Source: Endomychus coccineus
Lineage: Eukaryota; Arthropoda; Insecta; Coleoptera; Endomychidae
DNA length: 64,000 bases
Direction of reading: 5' to 3'
Assembly: GCA_958510875.1 (NCBI GenBank)
Contig: CAUEHT010000001.1
Span: 992,001-1,056,000 of the forward strand
The notes under the pieces were generated by a model. The model was not told the DNA's origin and ran no database searches. It worked only from the letters and a program-made list of their open reading frames with translations. How positions within the stretch are numbered: the first letter of the stretch is position 1; each line of letters starts with the position of its first letter. The position numbers were made by a program, and so were the translations under genes. Shown piece by piece: positions 21,346 to 35,211 of the stretch.

Positions 21346-23911
21346 AACTAAGCTGTTGTCTAAGTAAATAGAGTTTGTGGGGGGGGGGTGGTTTTGGATT
21401 TGTTTTGACTTGAGTTGTCGCTAAGCGAGTGTGTCAATTTAATCGTTTCCGAACCTCGGACCTAATTAAAATTAACATTTTAACATTTAACATTTTAACA
21501 TTACGTTGTCCTGACGTGGCTGAAGGTATAGGGATCCGGAGTCAGTTCACTACAGGTTTCGACATGTTGGGGCTCTTCAGGTGGTTAGTTTAGATTACGA
21601 ATATCTTTACAGGGGTTGCAATATGGCAGGTGATAGTGAAAACATACATTTTCATATTTTCTCACAACGAACAATTGAGAGATAAAAAGTGTAGTCCAAT
21701 GCCGGAAGTGGTATGGGCATGTGTCCTCGGAGTAGTTGTTTCTGTTGTTCTGAGGGTTTTCCGTTGAGTGGGAGCATACTGACCTAACTCTGAACTGGCA
21801 ATTGGAAGTTAAAAGTACTTAGATTCTGATTCGGTACATATTTTCTCGCCAGTCGTATTCTCCAATGTAGGAGATTTCGACGAAAGCGGGTATATTTTGA
21901 CAGGTCCTGCCCAAAACTTACTTTTTTCCTACTACCGCCAGCAAAGGAATAACGCTCGCCGTGCAGTGTTTGAAGTTAAATTTTACACACTAGTTCGTAA
22001 AATATATTCTTTACGCACTAGTGCGTAGAGTAACGTCAATAAGGCTAAAAAAATAATGGGTCTGGACATGCCAAAATATACCTGTTTTCGTCGAATTCTC
22101 TTAGTTTAGAGAATAGTACTGGCCAGAAAATTTGTATCGAATCAGACTCTACAAACTTTTAACTCCCAATTCCCACCTCAAACCAATTTCGGAAAAGCCG
22201 TATCGTTTTGTATTTTCTATCTACGTAACGTGTGTTTTGTCAAATTTCGATGTCATCCTAGCCCTCGACAATAGCGGCCGGCGGTCGCCATAGCAATTGT
22301 GGTAATATATGTTGGCCGCCTCTCTCGGTCTTTACAAGATGCATCATTTCAGAAAAAATGTTCTATTTTGAAAGATATATTTCACGGTAGTTAAACAAAT
22401 TTGTTCGCAACTTGTGTGTAAAGCAACTTTTTTGAATCATGAATCATGAAACACTAGTAGTATACCCTTATTAACGTCACTTTACGCACTGTTGCGTTTT
22501 TATGCAATAGTACGTAAAATTTATCTTTGTGAAGTGAAGTTAGTACTTCATGGGCAGTAGTAGGAAAATGTTTTTGAACATGCTAATCTAGGTATGTCTG
22601 AAAATGTTTGTACAACTTCAATAAATGAAATTAGTCGTAAACTATTGCAGTATTTTGCTCGGAAATGAGCATTTCTGAAAATATGCAATTGTTGATTGAT
22701 AACAAACAATAACAACTGAATTACTTAAATATTTATTTTCTTGTTCGAACCCACAACGTATATAATGCAAAAAATACTATCATGTCCACTATGTTCCAAT
22801 CTAAAAAACTAATTTTTTTTTAAAAGGGGTCTTTATTTTATCGAAAGATATTGAGTCAATATAGGTCTTTGATATATAAAAGAATGAACCCATATATTCA
22901 GTTGTCCCGGAAGTCGCCATTAGAGAAATAACCACCAAAAAGATTTTTTTTTTAATTCCAATTTATTGTACTATGCATATACAAGACAATTGATGTTCAT
23001 GTTTAGAAAACAAAATATGCGAGATCCTAGCAATTTGAAATAAGTATGAATAAGGACTTTAAGTTATTATCCTTAATTTCATATTAATGTGCCGGAACAC
23101 GTCGATACGACACTGTACGTTGAAAAATTTACAAAAAAGTATATATAAAGGTGAATATGGGCTAATTGTGAAGGAAAACCAAATGTATACCCATTTCTGT
23201 AAGGAAATTTGTAGGGAAAAAAATGAACAAATAACAATTTGAATATTTAAATATTTATTTTCATGTTCGCTCCTCCAACGTATATAATGCAAGAAATACT
23301 ATTATGTCCACTATGTTCTAATCTACAAAACAGATTTTTTTAGAAGTGTGGTCTCTATTTCATCGAAAGATATTGAGTCAAAATAGGTCTTTGATTTGTA
23401 AAAGCATGATCCCATATATTTAGTTGTCCCGGAAGTCGCCATTAGAGAAACAACCACCAAAAATATATTTCTTTAAAATTCTTGTTTATTGTAGTATACG
23501 TATTTGAGAAAATTACTGTTTATGTTCAGAAAACAATATATGTAAGATCCTAGCAATTTGAAATAAGTATGTACACGAGCTTTAAGTCATTATCGTGAAT
23601 TTTGTATTAATGTCCCGGAACACGTCAATACATCACTGTACATTGCAAAATTTAAAAAAACGTATACATAAAAGTAAATATGCGCCAATTGTGAAGTAAA
23701 ACCAAATGTATACCCATTTCTGTAAGGAAATGTATAGGGAAAAAAATGACCCAGAAGTCGTCGCTTGACATATATATATGCTGTATTGGGTTGCCGGGAT
23801 ATACTCCGCATTGTCGTAGATTGGTTTCGATAGAAACCGTTGATATGACGAAGGGGGAAGTGTCGTCTTACCAACGATGTTCTATGTGGGGGAACATGCG
23901 CCCGTGAAGCT

Positions 23912-25281
23912 TTACCTTTTTGAAATGACTAAAGCTTGAACTATCTCTGTTCGATAGTCTTGGACCGATTGAGTTAGTGATCTAAACACAACGGTTGTGT
24001 ATTGATTTGGGAGATTTCGTCTGATGTTTCGATTTTCGACGAAATCTGGGGAAATGGGGGCATTGGCAGCTGGTGTTATACAGCACCAGTTGAAGTTGGT
24101 TGCTTCAAAAGGCTCCTTGTATAGTTGGTAGCCGAATGCGGTTGCGATGCCGAATGTTGCAGTTGTTTCGGCATTGAGCGCTGTGGGTGTAGCCTCACAG
24201 TTCACGCCTCTAACGTCGGGGCCATTGACCGGTGAAGGACGTAGAAGGATTGTCTGAGCTGATGAACCTGCTTCAGACGTCGAGAACATATCCACGGATG
24301 TTAGTTTGAAGGTGGATGTGCTCGCAAGGATGTTGGATACTAGTTTTAACAACGTAATGTTAAAACCGGTGTTCATCGGGGAGTTGGGGAAGAGTTCGGC
24401 GTTAATGCCGGCGCCCTCTAACTGGGCTAGTGCTTCCTGACGCGGCTTTCGCAAGCGTTGAAAGTTCAGAAGGTTTGCGCTAGGTGCGTTCTGAGCTGGT
24501 ACCATGGGGTAAGCGGGCTGCGGGAAGGGAACAACCTCATTGAAGGAGCCCTGGATCTGCAGAATTGGGACTCCGAGTGTCGGAATCTCCTCGTACAGAT
24601 TGTGGGTAGCAGCGTCGATCATCCCGAAGGTAGCGGGGATGTTGCCGATGGCAACGACGGGAAGGGGGGGGAAGGCGGGATAGAGGGTTTGACCTCCAAT
24701 CGTCTTTGTTTTCCCCAGTCCGTTGAGGAAGAGGCGGAGTGGCTCTGGGACGTTGGAGGGTGTCCCCTCATACTTGGTTTGCAAGTTGAGTTCTGGATCA
24801 GTCATATCTTGATGAAGCTTTGACTTCAACGACGTGACCTTCAACCAGAGGAGAGCGTTGGAATAGTAAGCGAACATTTCAGGTGTCCACTCTTTTGACA
24901 GGTTGGGGTTGTCGATCATGACTTCCCGATATGTCATTGCGGTTATTTCTGGATATGCGACCAGATTAGGGGTAAACGTCGTATTTATGTTTACCTCTTG
25001 CACCACTTGTCTGCGTTGGAAAGCAGAGGTTTCGAGTGAAGTTGGCTTATCTATTATTTCGTCCTTCCTTGGGGGGGGGGGGGAGCGGAACTGGCAAGGC
25101 CACCGCGCGGTACCTGTTTGGGTAGAGGGGGCTTCTGCCTATTCTGCTGTGGAGCTTTGGTTTGGCTTGGGTTTCTGTCACCCTGGGCGGCTCGTGGATT
25201 CCGTTTATTTTCTGGTTTCCCGTGGTAGATGCCACGTTGAGCGGGGGCGGGGATGTTGTGTACTGAAACTTGGTCTGCCAT
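23912..25281 (-). pseudogene. Array gene copy 5 (frameshifted at first poly-C tract only)
   Basis: The ATG is at 25281. The first tract (13) breaks the frame; the second (8) is the in-frame length, so residues corresponding to about 94-457 form one open frame from 25006. Private changes include Phe-to-Ser (TPSNVPEP) and Pro-to-Ser (PISPDF). Confidence 0.85.
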
Positions 25282-27842
25282 AACTAAGCTGTTGTCTAAG
25301 TAAATAGAGTTTGTGGGGGGGGGTTTTGGATTTGTTTTGACTTGAGTTGTCGCTAAGCGAGTGTGTCAATTTAATCGTTTCCGAACCTCGGACCTAATTA
25401 AAATTAACATTTTAACATTTAACATTTTAACATTACGTTGTCCTGACGTGGCTGAAGGTATAGGGATCCGGAGTCAGTTCACTACAGGTTTCGACATGTT
25501 GGGGCTCTTCAGGTGGTTAGTTTAGATTACGAATATCTTTACAGGGGTTGCAATATGGCAGGTGATAGTGAAAACATACATTTTCATATTTTCTCACAAC
25601 GAACAATTGAGAGATAAAAAGTGTAGTCCAATGCCGGAAGTGGTATGGGCATGTGTCCTCGGAGTAGTTGTTTCTGTTGTTCTGAGGGTTTTCCGTTGAG
25701 TGGGAGCATACTGACCTAACTCTGAACTGGCAATTGGAAGTTAAAAGTACTTAGATTCTGATTCGGTACATATTTTCTCGCCAGTCGTATTCTCCAATGT
25801 AGGAGATTTCGACGAAAGCGGGTATATTTTGACAGGTCCTGCCCAAAACTTACTTTTTTCCTACTACCGCCAGCAAAGGAATAACGCTCGCCGTGCAGTG
25901 TTTGAAGTTAAATTTTACACACTAGTTCGTAAAATATATTCTTTACGCACTAGTGCGTAGAGTAACGTCAATAAGGCTAAAAAAATAATGGGTCTGGACA
26001 TGCCAAAATATACCTGTTTTCGTCGAATTCTCTTAGTTTAGAGAATAGTACTGGCCAGAAAATTTGTATCGAATCAGACTCTACAAACTTTTAACTCCCA
26101 ATTCCCACCTCAAACCAATTTCGGAAAAGCCGTATCGTTTTGTATTTTCTATCTACGTAACGTGTGTTTTGTCAAATTTCGATGTCATCCTAGCCCTCGA
26201 CAATAGCGGCCGGCGGTCGCCATGGCAATTGTGGTAATATATGTTGGCCGCCTCTCTCGGTCTTTACAAGATGCATCATTTCAGAAAAAATGTTCTATTT
26301 TGAAAGATATATTTCACGGTAGTTAAACAAATTTGTTCGCAACTTGTGTGTAAAGCAACTTTTTTGAATCATGAATCATGAAACACTAGTAGTATACCCT
26401 TATTAACGTCACTTTACGCACTGTTGCGTTTTTATGCAATAGTACGTAAAATTTATCTTTGTGAACTGAAGTTAGTACTTCATGGGCAGTAGTAGGAAAA
26501 TGTTTTTGAACATGCTAATCTAGGTATGTCTGAAAATGTTTGTACAACTTCAATAAATGAAATTAGTCGTAAACTATTGCAGTATTTTGCTCGGAAATGA
26601 GCATTTCTGAAAATATGCAATTGTTGATTGATAACAAACAATAACAACTGAATTACTTAAATATTTATTTTCTTGTTCGAACCCACAACGTATATAATGC
26701 AAAAAATACTATCATGTCCACTATGTTCCAATCTAAAAAACTAATTTTTTTTTAAAAGGGGTCTTTATTTTATCGAAAGATATTGAGTCAATATAGGTCT
26801 TTGATATATAAAAGAATGAACCCATATATTCAGTTGTCCCGGAAGTCGCCATTAGAGAAATAACCACCAAAAAGATTTTTTTTTAATTCCAATTTATTGT
26901 ACTATGCATATACAAGACAATTGATGTTCATGTTTAGAAAACAAAATATGCGAGATCCTAGCAATTTGAAATAAGTATGAATAAGGACTTTAAGTTATTA
27001 TCCTTAATTTCATATTAATGTGCCGGAACACGTCGATACGACACTGTACGTTGAAAAATTTACAAAAAAGTATACATAAAGGTGAATATGGGCTAATTGT
27101 GAAGGAAAACCAAATGTATACCCATTTCTGTAAGGAAATTTGTAGGGAAAAAAATGAACAAATAACAATTTGAATATTTAAATATTTATTTTCATGTTCG
27201 CTCCTCCAACGTATATAATGCAAGAAATACTATTATGTCCACTATGTTCTAATCTACAAAACAGATTTTTTTAGAAGTGTGGTCTCTATTTCATCGAAAG
27301 ATATTGAGTCAAAATAGGTCTTTGATTTGTAAAAGCATGATCCCATATATTTAGTTGTCCCGGAAGTCGCCATTAGAGAAACAACCACCAAAAATATATT
27401 TCTTTAAAATTCTTGTTTATTGTAGTATACGTATTTGAGAAAATTACTGTTTATGTTCAGAAAACAATATATGTAAGATCCTAGCAATTTGAAATAAGTA
27501 TGTACACGAGCTTTAAGTCATTATCGTGAATTTTGTATTAATGTCCCGGAACACGTCAATACATCACTGTACATTGCAAAATTTAAAAAAACGTATACAT
27601 AAAAGTAAATATGCGCCAATTGTGAAGTAAAACCAAATGTATACCCATTTCTGTAAGGAAATGTATAGGGAAAAAAATGACCCAGAAGTCGTCGCTTGAC
27701 ATATATATATGCTGTATTGGGTTGCCGGGATATACTCCGCGTTGTCGTAGATTGGTTTCGATAGAAACCGTTGATATGACGAAGGGGGAAGTGTCGTCTT
27801 ACCAACGATGTTCTATGTGGGGGAACATGCGCCCGTGAAGCT

Positions 27843-29219
27843 TTACCTTTTTGAAATGACTAAAGCTTGAACTATCTCTGTTCGATAGTCTTGGACCGAT
27901 TGAGTTAGTGATCTAAACACAACGGTTGTGTATTGATTTGGGAGATTTCGTCTGATGTTTCGATTTTCGACGAAATCTGGGGGGATGGGGGCATTGGCAG
28001 CTGGTGTTATACAGCACCAGTTGAAGTTGGTTGCTTCAAAAGGCTCCTTGTATAGTTGGTAGCCGAATGCGGTTGCGATGCCGAATGTTGCAGTTGTTTC
28101 GGCATTGAGCGCTGTGGGTGTAGCCTCACAGTTCACGCCTCTAACGTCGGGGCCATTGACCGGTGAAGGACGTAGAAGGATTGTCTGAGCTGATGAACCT
28201 GCTTCAGACGTCGAGAACATATCCACGGATGTTAGTTTGAAGGTGGATGTGCTCGCAAGGATGTTGGATACTAGTTTTAACAACGTAATGTTAAAACCGG
28301 TGTTCATCGGGGAGTTGGGGAAGAGTTCGGCGTTAATGCCGGCGCCCTCTAACTGGGCTAGTGCTTCCTGACGCGGCTTTCGCAAGCGTTGAAAGTTCAG
28401 AAGGTTTGCGCTAGGTGCGTTCTGAGCTGGTACCATGGGGTAAGCGGGCTGCGGGAAGGGAACAACCTCATTGAAGGAGCCCTGGATCTGCAGAATTGGG
28501 ACTCCGAGTGTCGGAATCTCCTCGTACAGATTGTGGGTAGCAGCATCGATCATCCCGAAGGTAGCAGGGATGTTGCCGATGGCAACGACGGGAAGGGGGG
28601 GGGGAAGGCGGGATAGAGGGTTTGACCTCCAATCGTCTTTGTTTTCCCCAGTCCGTTGAGGAAGAGGCGGAGTGGCTCTGGGACGTTGAAGGGTGTCCCC
28701 TCATACTTGGTTTGCAAGTTGAGTTCTGGATCAGTCATATCTTGATTAAGCTTTGACTTCAACGACGTGACCTTCAACCAGAGGAGAGCGTTGGAATAGT
28801 AAGCGCACATTTCAGGTGTCCACTCTTTTGACAGGTTGGGGTTGTCGATCATGACTTCCCGATATGTCATTGCGGTTATTTCTGGATATGCGACCAGATT
28901 AGGGGTAAACGTCGTATTTATGTTTACCTCTTGCACCACTTGTCTGCGTTGGAAAGCAGAGGTTTCGAGTGAAGTTGGCTTATCTATTATTTCGTCCTTC
29001 CTTGGGGGGGGGGGGGGGGGGAGCGGAACTGGCAAGGCCACCGCGCGGTACCTGTTTGGGTAGAGGGGGCTTCTGCCTATTCTGCTGTGGAGCTTTGGTT
29101 TGGCTTGGGTTTCTGTCACCCTGGGCGGCTCGTGGATTCCGTTTATTTTCTGGTTTCCCGTGGTAGATGCCACGTTGAGCGGGGGCGGGGATGTTGTGTA
29201 CTGAAACTTGGTCTGCCAT
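27843..29219 (-). pseudogene. Array gene copy 6 (frameshifted at both poly-C tracts)
   Basis: The ATG is at 29219. Tract lengths are 18 and 10. A His-to-Asn change (KSKLNQDM), EMCAYYS as in copy 4, and several silent changes near 28540-28566 mark this copy. Confidence 0.85.
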
Positions 29220-31789
29220 AACTAAGCTGTTGTCTAAGTAAATAGAGTTTGTGGGGGGGGGGGGGGTGGTTTTGGATTTGTTTTGACTTGAGTTGTCGCT
29301 AAGCGAGTGTGTCAATTTAATCGTTTCCGAACCTCGGACCTAATTAAAATTAACATTTTAACATTTAACATTTTAACATTACGTTGTCCTGACGTGGCTG
29401 AAGGTATAGGGATCCGGAGTCAGTTCACTACAGGTTTCGACATGTTGGGGCTCTTCAGGTGGTTAGTTTAGATTACGAATATCTTTACAGGGGTTGCAAT
29501 ATGGCAGGTGATAGTGAAAACATACATTTTCATATTTTCTCACAACGAACAATTGAGAGATAAAAAGTGTAGTCCAATGCCGGAAGTGGTATGGGCATGT
29601 GTCCTCGGAGTAGTTGTTTCTGTTGTTCTGAGGGTTTTCCGTTGAGTGGGAGCATACTGACCTAACTCTGAACTGGCAATTGGAAGTTAAAAGTACTTAG
29701 ATTCTGATTCGGTACATATTTTCTCGCCAGTCGTATTCTCCAATGTAGGAGATTTCGACGAAAGCGGGTATATTTTGACAGGTCCTGCCCAAAACTTACT
29801 TTTTTCCTACTACCGCCAGCAAAGGAATAACGCTCGCCGTGCAGTGTTTGAAGTTAAATTTTACACACTAGTTCGTAAAATATATTCTTTACGCACTAGT
29901 GCGTAGAGTAACGTCAATAAGGCTAAAAAAATAATGGGTCTGGACATGCCAAAATATACCTGTTTTCGTCGAATTCTCTTAGTTTAGAGAATAGTACTGG
30001 CCAGAAAATTTGTATCGAATCAGACTCTACAAACTTTTAACTCCCAATTCCCACCTCAAACCAATTTCGGAAAAGCCGTATCGTTTTGTATTTTCTATCT
30101 ACGTAACGTGTGTTTTGTCAAATTTCGATGTCATCCTAGCCCTCGACAATAGCGGCCGGCGGTCGCCATAGCAATTGTGGTAATATATGTTGGCCGCCTC
30201 TCTCGGTCTTTACAAGATGCATCATTTCAGAAAAAATGTTCTATTTTGAAAGATATATTTCACGGTAGTTAAACAAATTTGTTCGCAACTTGTGTGTAAA
30301 GCAACTTTTTTGAATCATGAATCATGAAACACTAGTAGTATACCCTTATTAACGTCACTTTACGCACTGTTGCGTTTTTATGCAATAGTACGTAAAATTT
30401 ATCTTTGTGAAGTGAAGTTAGTACTTCATGGGCAGTAGTAGGAAAATGTTTTTGAACATGCTAATCTAGGTATGTCTGAAAATGTTTGTACAACTTCAAT
30501 AAATGAAATTAGTCGTAAACTATTGCAGTATTTTGCTCGGAAATGAGCATTTCTGAAAATATGCAATTGTTGATTGATAACAAACAATAACAACTGAATT
30601 ACTTAAATATTTATTTTCTTGTTCGAACCCACAACGTATATAATGCAAAAAATACTATCATGTCCACTATGTTCCAATCTAAAAAACTAATTTTTTTTTA
30701 AAAGGGGTCTTTATTTTATCGAAAGATATTGAGTCAATATAGGTCTTTGATATATAAAAGAATGAACCCATATATTCAGTTATCCCGGAAGTCGCCATTA
30801 GAGAAATAACCACCAAAAAGATTTTTTTTTTAATTCCAATTTATTGTATTATGCATATACAAGACAATTGATGTTCATGTTTAGAAAACAAAATATGCGA
30901 GATCCTAGCAATTTGAAATAAGTATGAATAAGGACTTTAAGTTATTATCCTTAATTTCATATTAATGTGCCGGAACACGTCGATACGACACTGTACGTTG
31001 AAAAATTTACAAAAAAGTATACATAAAGGTGAATATGGGCTAATTGTGAAGGAAAACCAAATGTATACCCATTTCTGTAAGGAAATTTGTAGGGAAAAAA
31101 ATGAACAAATAACAATTTGAATATTTAAATATTTATTTTCATGTTCGCTCCTCCAACGTATATAATGCAAGAAATACTATTATGTCCACTATGTTCTAAT
31201 CTACAAAACAGATTTTTTTAGAAGTGTGGTCTCTATTTCATCGAAAGATATTGAGTCAAAATAGGTCTTTGATTTGTAAAAGCATGATCCCATATATTTA
31301 GTTGTCCCGGAAGTCGCCATTAGAGAAACAACCACCAAAAATATATTTCTTTAAAATTCTTGTTTATTGTAGTATACGTATTTGAGAAAATTACTGTTTA
31401 TGTTCAGAAAACAATATATGTAAGATCCTAGCAATTTGAAATAAGTATGTACACGAGCTTTAAGTCATTATCGTGAATTTTGTATTAATGTCCCGGAACA
31501 CGTCAATACATCACTGTACATTGCAAAATTTTAAAAAACGTATACATAAAAGTAAATATGCGCCAATTGTGAAGTAAAACCAAATGTATACCCATTTCTG
31601 TAAGGAAATGTATAGGGAAAAAAATGACCCAGAAGTCGTCGCTTGACATATATATATGCTGTATTGGGTTGCCGGGATATACTCCGCATTGTCGTAGATT
31701 GGTTTCGATAGAAACCGTTGATATGACGAAGGGGGAAGTGTCGTCTTACCAACGATGTTCTATGTGGGGGAACATGCGCCCGTGAAGCT

Positions 31790-33163
31790 TTACCTTTTTG
31801 AAATGACTAAAGCTTGAACTATCTCTGTTCGATAGTCTTGGACCGATTGAGTTAGTGATCTAAACACAACGGTTGTGTATTGATTTGGGAGATTTCGTCT
31901 GATGTTTCGATTTTCGACGAAATCTGGGGGGATGGGGGCATTGGCAGCTGGTGTTATACAGCACCAGTTGAAGTTGGTTGCTTCAAAAGGCTCCTTGTAT
32001 AGTTGGTAGCCGAATGCGGTTGCGATGCCGAATGTTGCAGTTGTTTCGGCATTGAGCGCTGTGGGTGTAGCCTCACAGTTCACGCCTCTAACGTCGGGGC
32101 CATTGACCGGTGAAGGACGTAGAAGGATTGTCTGAGCTGATGAACCTGCTTCAGACGTCGAGAACATATCCACGGATGTTAGTTTGAAGGTGGATGTGCT
32201 CGCAAGGATGTTGGATACTAGTTTTAACAACGTAATGTTAAAACCGGTGTTCATCGGGGAGTTGGGGAAGAGTTCGGCGTTAATGCCGGCGCCCTCTAAC
32301 TGGGCTAGTGCTTCCTGACGCGGCTTTCGCAAGCGTTGAAAGTTCAGAAGGTTTGCGCTAGGTGCGTTCTGAGCTGGTACCATGGGGTAAGCGGGCTGCG
32401 GGAAGGGAACAACCTCATTGAAGGAGCCCTGGATCTGCAGAATTGGGACTCCGAGTGTCGGAATCTCCTCGTACAGATTGTGGGTAGCAGCGTCGATCAT
32501 CCCGAAGGTAGCGGGGATGTTGCCGATGGCAACGACGGGAAGGGGGGGGAAGGCGGGATAGAGGGTTTGACCTCCAATCGTCTTTGTTTTCCCCAGTCCG
32601 TTGAGGAAGAGGCGGAGTGGCTCTGGGACGTTGAAGGGTGTCCCCTCATACTTGGTTTGCAAGTTGAGTTCTGGATCAGTCATATCTTGATGAAGCTTTG
32701 ACTTCAACGACGTGACCTTCAACCAGAGGAGAGCGTTGGAATAGTAAGCGAACATTTCAGGTGTCCACTCTTTTGACAGGTTGGGGTTGTCGATCATGAC
32801 TTCCCGATATGTCATTGCGGTTATTTCTGGATATGCGACCAGATTAGGGGTAAACGTCGTATTTATGTTTACCTCTTGCACCACTTGTCTGCGTTGGAAA
32901 GCAGAGGTTTCGAGTGAAGTTGGCTTATCTATTATTTCGTCATTCCTTGGGGGCGGGGGGGAGGTAGCGGAACTGGCAAGGCCACCGCGCAGTACCTGTT
33001 TGGGTAGAGGGGGCATCTGCCTATTCTGCTGTGGAGCTTTGGTTTGGCTTGGGTTTCTGTCACCCTGGGCGGCTCGTGGATTCCGTTTATTTTCTGGTTT
33101 CCCGTGGTAGATGCCACGTTGAGCGGGGGCGGGGATGTTGTGTACTGAAACTTGGTCTGCCAT
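31790..33163 (-). CDS. Array gene copy 7: intact 457-residue protein of unknown family, possible virus-derived capsid/nucleoprotein
   Basis: This is one of two copies with an uninterrupted frame. Residues 1-80 are disordered, rich in Pro, Gln, Asn and Arg. About 85-205 holds a compact domain with EMFAYYSNALLWLKVTSL and PEPLRLFLNGLGKTKTIGG. About 206-457 continues with HNLYEEIPTLGVPI, a long helical segment and a C-terminal GYQLYKEPFEATNFNWC stretch. No signal peptide, membrane segment or catalytic motif is visible. Length, basic disordered N-terminus and overall texture suggest a capsid or nucleoprotein of an RNA virus (partiti-like CP is my best guess) captured in the genome, but I cannot confirm a family. 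The first poly-C tract is interrupted here (plus strand: 5 G, C, 7 G, A, GG), and the second has 8 bases. Changes around it (RQMPPLPKQVLRGGLASSATS, RNDE) are shared only with copy 10. Confidence 0.72.
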   Translation of the reverse strand: MADQVSVHNIPAPAQRGIYHGKPENKRNPRAAQGDRNPSQTKAPQQNRQMPPLPKQVLRGGLASSATSPPPPRNDEIIDKPTSLETSAFQRRQVVQEVNINTTFTPNLVAYPEITAMTYREVMIDNPNLSKEWTPEMFAYYSNALLWLKVTSLKSKLHQDMTDPELNLQTKYEGTPFNVPEPLRLFLNGLGKTKTIGGQTLYPAFPPLPVVAIGNIPATFGMIDAATHNLYEEIPTLGVPILQIQGSFNEVVPFPQPAYPMVPAQNAPSANLLNFQRLRKPRQEALAQLEGAGINAELFPNSPMNTGFNITLLKLVSNILASTSTFKLTSVDMFSTSEAGSSAQTILLRPSPVNGPDVRGVNCEATPTALNAETTATFGIATAFGYQLYKEPFEATNFNWCCITPAANAPIPPDFVENRNIRRNLPNQYTTVVFRSLTQSVQDYRTEIVQALVISKR

Positions 33164-33534
33164 AACTAAGCTGTTGTCTAAGTAAATAGAGTTTGTGGGG
33201 GGGGGGGGTGGTTTTGGATTTGTTTTGACTTGAGTTGTCGCTAAGCGAGTGTGTCAATTTAATCGTTTCCGAACCTCGGACCTAATTAAAATTAACATTT
33301 TAACATTTAACATTTTAACATTACGTTGTCCTGACGTGGCTGAAGGTATAGGGATCCGGAGTCAGTTCACTACAGGTTTCGACATGTTGGGGCTCTTCAG
33401 GTGGTTAGTTTAGATTACGAATATCTTTACAGGGGTTGCAATATGGCAGGTGATAGTGAAAACATACATTTTCATATTTTCTCACAACGAACAATTGAGA
33501 GATAAAAAGTGTAGTCCAATGCCGGAAGTGGTAT

Positions 33535-33536
33535 GT
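33535..33536. other. Deletion junction creating a 2049 bp short unit
   Basis: The sequence upstream of the gene leader (…GTGGTATG) is joined directly to TGTCCCGGAACACG from the second internal repeat. This removes about 1.89 kb including the MITE-like segment and most of the internal duplication, and leaves the gene whole. Shared bases at the joint are minimal, which fits end joining. Confidence 0.85.
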
Positions 33537-33838
33537 GTCCCGGAACACGTCAATACATCACTGTACATTGCAAAATTTAAAAAAACGTATACATAAAAGG
33601 AAATATGCGCCAATTGTGAAGTAAAACCAAATGTATACCCATTTCTGTAAGGAAATGTATAGGGAAAAAAATGACCCAGAAGTCGTCGCTTGACATATAT
33701 ATATATGCTGTATTGGGTTGCCGGGATATACTCCGCGTTGTCGTAGATTGGTTTCGATAGAAACCGTTGATATGACGAAGGGGGAAGTGTCGTCTTACCA
33801 ACGATGTTCTATGTGGGGGAACATGCGCCCGTGAAGCT

Positions 33839-35211
33839 TTACCTTTTTGAAATGACTAAAGCTTGAACTATCTCTGTTCGATAGTCTTGGACCGATTGAG
33901 TTAGTGATCTAAACACAACGGTTGTGTATTGATTTGGGAGATTTCGTCTGATGTTTCGATTTTCGACGAAATCTGGGGGGATGGGGGCATTGGCAGCTGG
34001 TGTTATACAGCACCAGTTGAAGTTGGTTGCTTCAAAAGGCTCCTTGTATAGTTGGTAGCCGAATGCGGTTGCGATGCCGAATGTTGCAGTTGTTTCGGCA
34101 TTGAGCGCTGTGGGTGTAGCCTCACAGTTCACGCCTCTAACGTCGGGGCCATTGACCGGTGAAGGACGTAGAAGGATTGTCTGAGCTGATGAACCTGCTT
34201 CAGACGTCGAGAACATATCCACGGATGTTAGTTTGAAGGTGGATGTGCTCGCAAGGATGTTGGATACTAGTTTTAACAACGTAATGTTAAAACCGGTGTT
34301 CATCGGGGAGTTGGGGAAGAGTTCGGCGTTAATGCCGGCGCCCTCTAACTGGGCTAGTGCTTCCTGACGCGGCTTTCGCAAGCGTTGAAAGTTCAGAAGG
34401 TTTGCGCTAGGTGCGTTCTGAGCTGGTACCATGGGGTAAGCGGGCTGCGGGAAGGGAACAACCTCATTGAAGGAGCCCTGGATCTGCAGAATTGGGACTC
34501 CGAGTGTCGGAATCTCCTCGTACAGATTGTGGGTAGCAGCGTCGATCATCCCGAAGGTAGCGGGGATGTTGCCGATGGCAACGACGGGAAGGGGGGGGGA
34601 AGGCGGGATAGAGGGTTTGACCTCCAATCGTCTTTGTTTTCCCCAGTCCGTTGAGGAAGAGGCGGAGTGGCTCTGGGACGTTGAAGGGTGTCCCCTCATA
34701 CTTGGTTTGCAAGTTGAGTTCTGGATCAGTCATATCTTGATGAAGCTTTGACTTCAACGACGTGACCTTCAACCAGAGGAGAGCGTTGGAATAGTAAGCG
34801 AACATTTCAGGTGTCCACTCTTTTGACAGGTTGGGGTTGTCGATCATGACTTCCCGATATGTCATTGCGGTTATTTCTGGATATGCGACCAGATTAGGGG
34901 TAAACGTCGTATTTATGTTTACCTCTTGCACCACTTGTCTGCGTTGGAAAGCAGAGGTTTCGAGTGAAGTTGGCTTATCTATTATTTCGTCCTTCCTTGG
35001 GGGGGGGGGGGGGAGCGGAACTGGCAAGGCCACCGCGCGGTACCTGTTTGGGTAGAGGGGGCTTCTGCCTATTCTGCTGTGGAGCTTTGGTTTGGCTTGG
35101 GTTTCTGTCACCCTGGGCGGCTCGTGGATTCCGTTTATTTTCTGGTTTCCCGTGGTAGATGCCACGTTGAGCGGGGGCGGGGATGTTGTGTACTGAAACT
35201 TGGTCTGCCAT
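33839..35211 (-). pseudogene. Array gene copy 8, in a short unit (frameshifted at both poly-C tracts)
   Basis: The ATG is at 35211. Tract lengths are 15 and 9. The C-terminal half is open from 34699. The unit downstream of this copy lacks the 1.9 kb removed at 33535, so the next array gene (copy 7) lies only about 0.7 kb away. Confidence 0.85.
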
